From assembly GCA_910586365.1 (NCBI GenBank), contig CAJUGP010000012.1:20723-34871 (forward strand): a stretch of DNA of 14,149 nucleotides, in the 5' to 3' direction. Below, in pieces: positions 1-4,954 of the stretch (its first letter is position 1; each line of letters opens with the position of its first letter). The translations under genes were made by a program, and so were the position numbers. The notes below the pieces were generated by a model, which worked only from the letters and a program-made list of their open reading frames with translations, did not search any database and had not been told where the DNA came from. This DNA comes from an uncultured Christensenella sp. GTDB lineage: Bacteria; Bacillota; Clostridia; Christensenellales; Borkfalkiaceae.

Positions 1-55
1 CCATCGCTTGCGATGGCACGAGCGCTTTGCGCGAAGTTGCCCCGACGGACACACC
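1..55. repeat. 55-nt hairpin repeat, copy 1 (window edge)
   Basis: These 55 bases recur identically at 169-223. The unit begins with a perfect hairpin, CCATCGC/GCGATGG (1-7 and 10-16), and contains a second small one, GCGC-TTT-GCGC, near base 23. The repeat may extend left beyond the window. Reading frames across it give Arg/Cys-rich peptides repeated with the DNA, so I regard it as non-coding structured repeat DNA. Confidence 0.8.
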
Positions 56-91
56 AACAAAAAAAGCCCCTCGTGGGCTTTTTTTGTTGGT
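53..91. terminator. Long perfect hairpin with A/T flanks, bidirectional terminator
   Basis: A perfect 17-bp inverted repeat (53-69 with 75-91) has a CTCGT loop. The core is GCCC/GGGC and each arm carries a run of seven A or T, so an intrinsic terminator is formed on both strands. It directly follows repeat copy 1. A gene to the left of the window probably ends here. Confidence 0.75.
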
Positions 92-110
92 CATTTCCGA
101 AGGGTGAGAA

Positions 111-127
111 CACACCCGCCGAAAATG
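111..127. repeat. 17-nt direct repeat, copy 1
   Basis: The 17 bases CACACCCGCCGAAAATG occur here and again at 218-234, where they overlap the end of the second 55-nt repeat. An AACAAAAAAAGC string at 136-147 also matches the left arm of the 53-91 hairpin. The region 1-260 is therefore a mosaic of reused pieces. Confidence 0.7.
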
Positions 128-168
128 TTTGCTTTAACAAAAAAAGCACTATCGGGTGTCGGTTCGCC

Positions 169-223
169 CCATCGCTTGCGATGGCACGAGCGCTTTGCGC
201 GAAGTTGCCCCGACGGACACACC
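169..223. repeat. 55-nt hairpin repeat, copy 2
   Basis: Identical to bases 1-55 at an offset of 168, including the CCATCGC-TT-GCGATGG hairpin (169-184). Like copy 1 it is followed closely by an intrinsic terminator, here at 234-262. No coding function is supported. Confidence 0.8.
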
Positions 224-233
224 CGCCGAAAAT

Positions 234-262
234 GCCGACGGAATTTCCGTCGGCGTTTTGTT
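234..262 (+). terminator. Intrinsic terminator, plus strand
   Basis: A 10-bp perfect stem, GCCGACGGAA with TTCCGTCGGC around a single T, is followed by GTTTTGTT. No plus-strand gene is seen between 1 and 234, so it either ends a transcript from left of the window or belongs to the repeat unit. Confidence 0.6.
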
Positions 263-298
263 ATAAAAAAACCGTTCCCATACCGCACGGGAACGGTT
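262..298 (-). terminator. Intrinsic terminator of the XRE gene cluster
   Basis: On the minus strand AACCGTTCCC (298-289) pairs with GGGAACGGTT (279-270), followed by a T-run (269-263). The stem begins inside the stop codon of the 297-509 gene. This is a strong terminator for the three-gene minus-strand cluster. Confidence 0.8.
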
Positions 299-509
299 AA
301 ATTTCTTTTAAGCCGAGCATATAATCGGCACTGACTTGAAAATATTCGCAAATCAAATAAACATTTTCGACCGTTGGCTGAATCTTACCCGTCGACCAAT
401 CCGAAACGCTCGTCGCCGATACGCCGATTCTTTTTGCAAGCTCTCGTTTCGATATTTTATTTTCGTTAAGCAATTCGGTTAATCTTGCCGCAAATTGATT
501 AAAAGCCAT
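297..509 (-). CDS. Small XRE/Cro-type HTH regulator (70 aa)
   Basis: A 70-residue protein that is almost only a helix-turn-helix of the XRE (HTH_3) family. The HTH spans about residues 8-62: a scaffold helix (RLTELLNENKIS), helix 2 (RELAKRIGVS), recognition helix (ATSVSDWSTGKIQP), and the usual family ending, YFQVSADYMLGL. There is no partner or ligand domain, so it is a DNA-binding repressor type. It is the last of three consecutive XRE genes on this strand, 6 bp after the preceding one, and its stop lies in a terminator. The ribosome binding site is poor (GAAGAAAC before ATG). It probably controls the palindrome-rich region at 1083-1175, but that is inference. The DNA is AT-richer than the housekeeping genes nearby. 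Confidence 0.85.
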   Translation of the reverse strand: MAFNQFAARLTELLNENKISKRELAKRIGVSATSVSDWSTGKIQPTVENVYLICEYFQVSADYMLGLKEI

Positions 510-515
510 GTTTCT

Positions 516-758
516 TCAAATATTCAAATTTTCCTCGAAAAACAACGGACTGTCTAAAAATTCGCTTACGGTCATACCGAACCCGAACGCAAGTAAAATC
601 GCAGTAGATAAATAATTATCGTTGATCGTTTCATGCATGATATTTTTTAACGTGGAGTGCGGAACGCCGCTTTCTAAGGCAAGCTTATAGCGCGTCATTT
701 TCTTTTCCGCCAACAATTCTTGTATTCTTAAAGCCAAAGCATGGTTTACGTTGTGCAT
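516..758 (-). CDS. XRE-type HTH regulator (80 aa)
   Basis: An 80-residue XRE/Cro-like HTH protein. Residues 7-40 carry the fold: ALRIQELLAEKKMTRYKLAL, then SGVPHSTLKNIM as turn and recognition helix. The tail 'AFGFGMTVSEFLDSPLF' is the common end of this family, where the last helix packs on the domain. It is the middle gene of three XRE genes. It starts 5 bp after the stop of the 764-1072 gene and ends 6 bp before the next start, so co-transcription and translational coupling are likely. It is clearly diverged from its two neighbours, so the three are not recent duplicates. Its DNA target is unknown. Confidence 0.83.
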   Translation of the reverse strand: MHNVNHALALRIQELLAEKKMTRYKLALESGVPHSTLKNIMHETINDNYLSTAILLAFGFGMTVSEFLDSPLFFEENLNI

Positions 759-763
759 ATATG

Positions 764-1072
764 TTATTCCGATAAATTGCGTAAAAGATCGAACACAATA
801 TCCCTTTTCTTTTTCGGCACTTTGGCAAACAACTCCAATAAAAGCATTTGCTCGCCGTCAAGCTCCCCTTCGTCGATACCGCTATAAAATTCCGTTAAAG
901 AAATATCTAACGCCGCGCAAATCAATTCGATCGAATTTCTGTCGGGCGTAAAATTTTTCTCGTTAAACCAATCGTAAACCGTCGTAGGATAAAAACCTGC
1001 TTCTTTTGCAAGCTTATACTTTGTCCAATGTTTCTTATCCAACAATTCTAAAATTCTTTCTTGTATCGTCAT
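764..1072 (-). CDS. XRE-type HTH regulator with acidic C-terminal tail (102 aa)
   Basis: A 102-residue protein with an N-terminal XRE HTH (about residues 3-62: helices around TIQERILELLDKK, KYKLAKEAGFYPTTVYDWF, then LICAALDISLTEFY). It is followed by a 35-40 residue extension with an acidic stretch (GIDEGELDGEQ) and a helix rich in Leu, Lys and Arg that resembles short dimerisation tails of phage-type repressors. I chose the ATG at 1072 because AAGGA precedes it and the HTH begins there; the longer reading frame to 1216 runs through promoter DNA. It is the first gene of the XRE cluster and lies divergent from the SLOG gene. Autoregulation through the inverted repeats at 1083-1175 is the natural inference. 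Confidence 0.85.
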   Translation of the reverse strand: MTIQERILELLDKKHWTKYKLAKEAGFYPTTVYDWFNEKNFTPDRNSIELICAALDISLTEFYSGIDEGELDGEQMLLLELFAKVPKKKRDIVFDLLRNLSE

Positions 1073-1084
1073 TGTCCTTATTCC

Positions 1085-1109
1085 AATATTATTGGCTAAC
1101 AATAATATT
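1085..1109. promoter_or_regulatory. Inverted-repeat operator candidate upstream of the XRE cluster
   Basis: AATATTATTG (1085-1094) is repeated in perfect inversion as CAATAATATT (1100-1109), with GCTAA between. It sits just upstream of the XRE gene start (1072). A related half-site, ATATTATTG followed by TTAACA, recurs about 70 bp away near 1156-1170. This is a typical layout for binding by a dimeric XRE repressor. Confidence 0.6.
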
Positions 1110-1118
1110 TTATAATGG

Positions 1119-1147
1119 TTGACATAAAATATATAACATGTTAAAAT
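1119..1147 (+). promoter_or_regulatory. Sigma-A promoter of the SLOG gene with overlapping palindrome
   Basis: TTGACA (1119-1124), a 17-bp spacer and TAAAAT (1142-1147). A 10-bp palindrome, TAACATGTTA (1134-1143), covers the spacer/-10 junction, and a near copy (TAACATGTAT) lies downstream at 1166-1175. A repressor bound there would block RNA polymerase. Predicted transcript start is about 1154. Confidence 0.7.
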
Positions 1148-1199
1148 GTATCTATATATTATTGTTAACATGTATTTATCTGAATAAAGGGGGCGTTTT

Positions 1200-1568
1200 A
1201 TGGTTTGTTGCTGCACGGGGCATCGTCCGAAAGGATTTCCGTTTATTTACGGCGGTTCGAGCGAAAAATATTTTGCTTACTTACACGAATTGGAAAAAAT
1301 GGTTTTGAAAGCCATCAACGAATACGGCGTAACGCACTTTATCACAGGCATGGCGGAAGGTGCAGATTTGGATTTTGCCGAAATTGTTTTGCTTCTGCGA
1401 AAAAAATATAAAACAATCAAATTAGAATGCGCTATCCCTTACGACACGCAAATTTGCGGTTTGGATTGGGAAAATTATTACCGCTATGAAAGAATATTAA
1501 AACTTGCCAACGAAGTAAATTATATATTGTATAGAAAGATAGATATATTAAACTTAAACGACATATAA
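1200..1568 (+). CDS. SLOG-family (YpsA/DUF1273-like) protein, C-terminally truncated
   Basis: A 122-residue protein starting with the signature of the YpsA/DUF1273 branch of the SLOG (Rossmann-like, nucleotide-sensing) superfamily. Visible motifs are CCCTGHRPKGFPF (4-16), THFITGMAEGADLDFAEIVL (45-64, the family GMAxGxD segment), LECAIPYDTQ, and RYERILKLANEVNYIL. Full-length members, as I remember them, are around 180 residues and continue with an RN-x-YMVD strand and a GGT-type loop that completes the ligand pocket. Here the protein departs after 'NEVNYIL' into a short AT-rich tail (RKIDILNLNDI) and stops. The start is supported by AAAGGGGG six bases upstream and a strong promoter. It is divergent from three XRE genes. 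Either a decayed gene or a shortened functional form; loss of the ligand loop favours decay. Confidence 0.75.
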   Translation: MVCCCTGHRPKGFPFIYGGSSEKYFAYLHELEKMVLKAINEYGVTHFITGMAEGADLDFAEIVLLLRKKYKTIKLECAIPYDTQICGLDWENYYRYERILKLANEVNYILYRKIDILNLNDI

Positions 1569-1569
1569 G

Positions 1570-1600
1570 CCCCCCGCGTTTTATCGCGCGGGGGTTCTTA
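1570..1600. terminator. GC-rich terminator between convergent genes
   Basis: CCCCCGCG pairs with CGCGGGGG around a TTTTATCG loop, followed by TTCTTATTT on the plus strand. It lies two bases after the stop of the SLOG gene and nine before the stop of the minus-strand HAD gene. It is well placed to end the SLOG transcript; the minus-strand version lacks a clear T-run. Confidence 0.7.
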
Positions 1601-1608
1601 TTTATAAA

Positions 1609-2073
1609 CTACTTCAACAACGCAACCGCTTTTTCCACATGCTCGCGTTCCAAACCGCGTCCGCGATACGGACTCGTCAGCACGACGTATTCAAAAAGTT
1701 CGCCCCAACCGAAACGGTAATCATCGAGCACCGCAAACTTCTCCACCCCTTCCGCCTGCGCAAGATAGGCGTTGATCTCGTCTTTACGGTCGGCTTGTCT
1801 GCCGAGGTCGGGCGTCTTGTCGTAAACGCGCAAACCGCAGCGCGCAAACGTATCGTTGATATATTTCCCGTCCTCGTCGCACAGCGCGCCGTCGCGGTTC
1901 CAATGCACGCGCCAGGTCGAGCTGAGCACGATTACGGCGTCCGTTTGCGAAACGATCTCCTTTAACAGCGGCAGACGGCTTTCGTCGATATCCGTTTGTT
2001 TGTTCCAATCGCGCGTCCTGTCGTAACGGCGCGAATTGAGCACGCCGTCGATATCGAGAAATAAAATTTTCAT
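1609..2073 (-). CDS. HAD-superfamily hydrolase, SAK type (154 aa)
   Basis: A 154-residue single-domain HAD protein. The N-terminal FLDIDGVLN (5-13) is HAD motif I with nucleophile and acid/base aspartates (D7, D9). VIVLSSTWR (48-56) is motif II. The C-terminal VLDDY near residue 117 supplies the metal-binding acids of motif IV. The lack of a large cap insert, the GVLNSRRYDRT start and SSTWR followed by a DRKDEINAYL segment match the HAD family found in 'Swiss Army Knife' RNA-repair proteins, also common as stand-alone genes in bacteria. The substrate is unknown; a phosphatase on a nucleic-acid end or small phosphate ester is the family expectation. Its ATG overlaps the stop of a decayed metallophosphoesterase (ATGA), so the two once formed a coupled operon. 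Expression now depends on the same upstream transcript. Confidence 0.85.
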   Translation of the reverse strand: MKILFLDIDGVLNSRRYDRTRDWNKQTDIDESRLPLLKEIVSQTDAVIVLSSTWRVHWNRDGALCDEDGKYINDTFARCGLRVYDKTPDLGRQADRKDEINAYLAQAEGVEKFAVLDDYRFGWGELFEYVVLTSPYRGRGLEREHVEKAVALLK

Positions 2074-2383
2074 AATGCGATCTCCTCGACCCTCTCATAC
2101 AGCACCGTATATTTCTCCCCCAACTTCGCGTCCGTATGATAATGCCCAAAGTACCAATGCCCGAATTCTAAGCTATTTTCAAGATTGGTCTACCGTTTCA
2201 GATTTTTCAGCCCTTCGTCCAAATCGGCGAGCGTCGGCACTTCCTGCGCCCACCAGCTTCTGCCCGCAATGCGGTACGCCGAAATCGCCCGCAACGATCA
2301 CATAATCCTCTTTGCAAGCCCGCAAAGCGATGCAGTTTATGAAAATCTTGCAGCCCGTGCGTATCGCCCGTAATAAATCCCAT
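2070..2383 (-). pseudogene. Metallophosphoesterase remnant with several internal deletions
   Basis: The minus strand still carries recognisable pieces of a calcineurin-like phosphoesterase, in order but in different frames. They are MGFITGDTHG (from 2383, after a good GGGAGAGGG ribosome binding site), DYVIVAGDFG, AYRIAGRSWWAQEVPT-LADLDEGLKNLKR, and LEFGHWYFGHYHTD running to EEIAL and a stop at 2070-2072. These are the metal-binding GDxHG and GDFG motifs and the C-terminal GHxH motif. Missing are the central GNHE segment, the region before 'SWW', and the segment between NLKR and LEFGH that should hold the next metal-binding His. The remaining 314 bp is roughly half of a normal gene and is not a multiple of three. 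The final TGA overlaps the HAD start. It cannot make an active enzyme. Confidence 0.85.
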
Positions 2384-2393
2384 ATCCCTCTCC

Positions 2394-2421
2394 CGCCGCG
2401 AGCCGAGCGCGGCGCTTTTTT
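2394..2421 (+). terminator. Terminator-like hairpin between pseudogene and radC
   Basis: CGCCGCG (2394-2400) pairs perfectly with CGCGGCG (2408-2414) around AGCCGAG, followed by CTTTTTT on the plus strand. No intact plus-strand gene precedes it. It lies just upstream of the pseudogene's ribosome binding site when read on the other strand. It may insulate radC from readthrough. Confidence 0.5.
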
Positions 2422-2443
2422 GGTAAAAACGGCGCGCAAGACC

Positions 2444-2472
2444 TTGACAGCCGCGTACCGCTATACTATAAT
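2444..2472 (+). promoter_or_regulatory. Consensus sigma-A promoter of radC
   Basis: TTGACA (2444-2449), 17-bp spacer, TATAAT (2467-2472): both boxes are perfect. The predicted start near 2479 gives a leader of about 24 nt containing AAAGGA (2489-2494) before the radC ATG. Confidence 0.85.
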
Positions 2473-2502
2473 TTATTCAGATTTGCTACAAAGGATGACG
2501 CC

Positions 2503-3219
2503 ATGCACGAAGGACACAGACAGCGCATGCTCCGCCGTTTGGAAAAAAACGAGGAATCGCTGGAAGAACACGAGCTTTTGGAAATCATGCTGTTTAATGC
2601 CGTACCGCGCAAAAATACCAATCCCGCCGCCCACGAGCTGATCCGCGCGTTCGGTTCGCTCGAAGGCGTTTTGCGCGCAAGCTTCGAGCAGCTGCGCACC
2701 GTAAACGGGATCGGCGCGGAAACGGCGGCGTATCTGCGCATCGCGGGAATCTTGAACGGACGCGTCAAGTACTCGGAACAGACCTTCCCGGCAGGCTTGA
2801 ACCCCGAATCGTTTGAAGAATTTTTAACGGAACGCTACGGCGGCTACGCCACCGAGGTTTTAGAGATCTTTTTTCTCGATGCGCGCGGCAAAGTGCTTAA
2901 TTGCAGCCGTTTCACCGACTTTTCCGAATCGGGCGCAAGCGTCGGCATCGACAAAATCAACAAACTGTTTGCCGCCAACGAACCGAGCGGCATTTTGGCG
3001 GCGCACAACCACCCGACGGGGATCAGCCGCCCGTCGGTCGCGGACGATAAATTCACCGCGCAGCTCGCGCTCTACTGCTCGCTCAACCGCGTGAAGCTTT
3101 ACGATCATATTATTATCGGAACGGACGGCGCGTACAGTTACTTCAAACAGCGGCGGCTCGACGATATCCGCAACGAATACAGCGTCGCCGCCCTGCTCGA
3201 TAAAAAATTCAAACCGTAA
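2503..3219 (+). CDS. radC: RadC family protein, JAB/MPN metalloprotease fold (238 aa)
   Basis: A 238-residue RadC-family protein, typical length. The N-terminus (about 1-90) has the helix-hairpin-helix-like UPF0758 domain ending in VNGIGAETAAYLRIAG. The C-terminal half (about 105-225) is the JAB/JAMM domain with the full metal signature HNHPTGISRPSVADD (H168, H170, S178, D181) and an upstream Glu in 'EVLEIFFLD'. Despite the name, a general DNA-repair role is doubtful; the biochemical role of chromosomal RadC remains poorly defined. It has its own consensus promoter and an AAAGGA ribosome binding site. It ends convergently with manA, with one base between the two stop codons, both in a shared palindrome. 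Confidence 0.93.
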   Translation: MHEGHRQRMLRRLEKNEESLEEHELLEIMLFNAVPRKNTNPAAHELIRAFGSLEGVLRASFEQLRTVNGIGAETAAYLRIAGILNGRVKYSEQTFPAGLNPESFEEFLTERYGGYATEVLEIFFLDARGKVLNCSRFTDFSESGASVGIDKINKLFAANEPSGILAAHNHPTGISRPSVADDKFTAQLALYCSLNRVKLYDHIIIGTDGAYSYFKQRRLDDIRNEYSVAALLDKKFKP

Positions 3220-3229
3220 GTTACGGTTT
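3211..3229. terminator. Palindrome spanning both convergent stop codons (radC/manA)
   Basis: AAACCGTAA (3211-3219) and its exact inverse TTACGGTTT (3221-3229) flank a single G. Read in either direction the palindrome encodes a C-terminal Lys-Pro and a TAA stop, for RadC on plus and ManA on minus. The T-rich stretch is better on the minus strand (AATTTTTTAT), so it may work as a short terminator for manA and weakly for radC. Confidence 0.55.
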
Positions 3230-4138
3230 TGTCGTTAAAATCATTTTCCCTGTTCCTTGCAGGCACATGTTGTCGCCGCAGGGGAAGAAGAAACAGTCGC
3301 CCGCTCGATACGGTTCGCCGTTCACCGTACCCTTCCCTTCCAAAACGTTGACGGCAAGAAAAGAGCGTTCCGCCGTTTCTTGATACGTTCCGTCAAGCTG
3401 CAATTCGCGGCAGCGGAAATACTCGCATTCGGTGAGTAAACGGACGGATCCGCCCGCCGCACTTTGCGCTTTGCCGCCGCCCGTTTGGTCGCGGAATGCG
3501 TGAAAGTCGATGACGTCCGCCGCTTTTTCAACGTGCAGCTGCCGCAGATTGCCGTTTGCGTCACGGCGGTTGTAATCGTAAACGCGATAAGTCACGTTGC
3601 TCGACTGCTGCACTTCGCAGATGACGCAACCCGCGCCGATCGCGTGCACCGTGCCCGCCCGAATAAGGAAACAGTCGCCTGCCTTCACGGGAATGGCGTT
3701 GAGCAATTCTTCCACCGTGCCGTCGTGCACTTTTTGCAAAAATTCTTTTTTGTCGGTATCGCGTTTCAAACCGCAATAGATGAACGCGCCTTCGTCGGCG
3801 GAAACAATATACCACATTTCGGTTTTGCCGTTATCGTGTTCCACGCGCCGCGCGTATTCGTCGTTCGGGTGCACCTGCACCGACAAATTTTGTTTCGCGT
3901 CGATGTACTTGATCAAAACGGGAAAGGGATTGCCCTCTCCGTCGACGGCGCAGGGGTGCTCCCTCAGATAATCGGAAAGCGTGCCGCTTTTGTCCGCCGC
4001 CGCGCTCTCGCCGTCGGGATGAACGGAAACCTCCCAGCTTTCCGCAATGATCTTGCCGCCGTTGTCCCGCCCGAAGAGCGTTTTGAGTTTTTCTCCCCCC
4101 CAAAGATAGTCTTTTAACACACCGTTGAGTTTTAACAT
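3221..4138 (-). CDS. manA: Mannose-6-phosphate isomerase, class I (305 aa)
   Basis: A zinc-dependent cupin isomerase interconverting mannose 6-phosphate and fructose 6-phosphate, in the cytoplasm. Length (305 aa) fits the short Bacillus-type class I enzymes. Visible features are the N-terminal DYLWGGEKLKTLFG, ESWEVSVHPDGES (33-45), and the zinc ligands: Q88 and H90 in SVQVHPNDEYA, E107 in GKTEMWYIV, and H165 in RAGTVHAIGAG. The C-terminal cupin half ends with YRAGDCFFFPCGD. The start at 4138 follows AAAAGGAG and a sigma-A promoter. It is monocistronic and convergent with radC. It would feed mannose into glycolysis or supply mannose phosphate for glycans; no mannose transport genes lie nearby to decide. 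Confidence 0.95.
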   Translation of the reverse strand: MLKLNGVLKDYLWGGEKLKTLFGRDNGGKIIAESWEVSVHPDGESAAADKSGTLSDYLREHPCAVDGEGNPFPVLIKYIDAKQNLSVQVHPNDEYARRVEHDNGKTEMWYIVSADEGAFIYCGLKRDTDKKEFLQKVHDGTVEELLNAIPVKAGDCFLIRAGTVHAIGAGCVICEVQQSSNVTYRVYDYNRRDANGNLRQLHVEKAADVIDFHAFRDQTGGGKAQSAAGGSVRLLTECEYFRCRELQLDGTYQETAERSFLAVNVLEGKGTVNGEPYRAGDCFFFPCGDNMCLQGTGKMILTTKP

Positions 4139-4167
4139 AACGATCTCCTTTTCAATTTCTCCCTTTC

Positions 4168-4196
4168 AGTATACCGTCGCCGCGGCGTTTCGTCAA
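4168..4196 (-). promoter_or_regulatory. Sigma-A promoter of manA
   Basis: On the minus strand TTGACG (4196-4191), 17-bp spacer, TATACT (4173-4168). The AAAAGGAG ribosome binding site follows at about 4153-4146. The arrangement is divergent to the promoter at 4254-4282. Confidence 0.75.
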
Positions 4197-4253
4197 TCGA
4201 ATTTAATCCTTTCACGATTTTTCGCGCGAAACGCGAATCGTTAAAATTTGGTA

Positions 4254-4282
4254 TTGACAACGCGCCGACCGTATGGTATAAT
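4254..4282 (+). promoter_or_regulatory. Consensus sigma-A promoter of the SecB-like gene
   Basis: TTGACA (4254-4259), 17-bp spacer, TATAAT (4277-4282), both boxes perfect. The leader of about 50 nt ends in AGAGGT before the ATG at 4342. This points to strong constitutive expression. Confidence 0.85.
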
Positions 4283-4341
4283 GAGCTTTGTGAAAGCCGT
4301 TCGCAAAAACGGACGCCGCAAATAATATTTAGAGGTAAACC

Positions 4342-4791
4342 ATGATCCAATATTCTTTAAGAGGCATTACCGCAGACGAACTCTCGTTTAAGGTAAACCC
4401 GATCAACCTTGCTCCCGATGCCAAAATCGAGATCAAACCCATGTTCCGCCGCCAGATCCGACCCGCGAACGAAAATCCGAAAATCAACATCGTCGTGCTC
4501 GAATGCAAGATCGAGAGCACGGAAGACGCGCCCAAGCCCTTTAATTTGCTCGCGCGCTTCGTAGGCGTGTTTGAAGTGGACAACATGACGACGGACGACG
4601 ATAAACGCACGTTTGCGATCAACGCCACCGAAACGATGTTCCCCTATCTGCGCGCGGCGGTGACGAATTTGACCGCGGACGCACTCATCAATCCGCTTAC
4701 CCTGCCCGTCGTTTCGGGCGCGACCATTTTCCCCGACGACCGCGGTCCCGACAAATATACGCTGAGTTTCGACCCGAAAGTGATCAACTGA
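4342..4791 (+). CDS. SecB-like chaperone-fold protein (149 aa)
   Basis: A 149-residue soluble protein without signal or membrane segment. The order of segments matches SecB: an N-terminal strand (ITADELSFKVNP, like the 'ISFEAPN' region), a long strand pair (INIVVLECKIES, then FNLLARFVGVFEVDNM), and the diagnostic helix-turn FPYLRAAVTNLTADALINPL-TLPVV. The last parallels SecB's '[26 protein letters not shown]'. Classical SecB keeps secretory proteins unfolded for SecA in proteobacteria; SecB-like proteins elsewhere can be chaperones of toxin-antitoxin systems. Here it has a consensus promoter and its own terminator, so it is monocistronic. The next gene is an XRE regulator, but no toxin gene is adjacent. 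A general chaperone role is the simplest reading, by inference from fold only. Confidence 0.75.
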   Translation: MIQYSLRGITADELSFKVNPINLAPDAKIEIKPMFRRQIRPANENPKINIVVLECKIESTEDAPKPFNLLARFVGVFEVDNMTTDDDKRTFAINATETMFPYLRAAVTNLTADALINPLTLPVVSGATIFPDDRGPDKYTLSFDPKVIN

Positions 4792-4805
4792 TTCGGTAAA
4801 AAAAT

Positions 4806-4845
4806 ATCCCCCGCAGCCTTGCGGGGGATTTTATTTATTTTTTTG
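4806..4845 (+). terminator. Strong intrinsic terminator after the SecB-like gene
   Basis: ATCCCCCGCA (4806-4815) pairs with TGCGGGGGAT (4820-4829) around GCCT, followed by a T-rich tract. It separates the SecB-like gene from the downstream XRE gene. Confidence 0.9.
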
Positions 4846-4848
4846 TAA

Positions 4849-4878
4849 ACGTTTTGAGTAATATATTACTCACGTTTT
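4849..4878. promoter_or_regulatory. 16-bp palindromic operator flanked by 7-bp direct repeats
   Basis: GAGTAATATATTACTC (4856-4871) is a perfect 16-bp palindrome. It is bordered exactly by ACGTTTT on both sides (4849-4855 and 4872-4878). A half-site AGTAATA lies at 4889-4895. It stands about 85 bp upstream of the XRE gene and is the natural candidate for its operator. Confidence 0.6.
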
Positions 4879-4954
4879 TTATTTTACAAGTAATAAATTT
4901 TTTTATAAAGCAATTCCGTGTTCATCTTTATATAATAAATAAAAAAAGCTTACC

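Noticed and set aside
1..262. CRISPR array from the repeated hairpin units
   Set aside because: Only two copies of the 55-nt unit, spacing 113 bp, with terminators in between and no cas genes.
8..334. 108-residue plus-strand frame over the left-edge repeats
   Set aside because: The repeated RWHERFARSCPDGHT segment reflects the 55-nt DNA repeat and the frame crosses two terminators.
3464..4117. 217-residue plus-strand frame opposite manA
   Set aside because: Shadow of manA; Val/Arg/Phe-biased composition without motifs.
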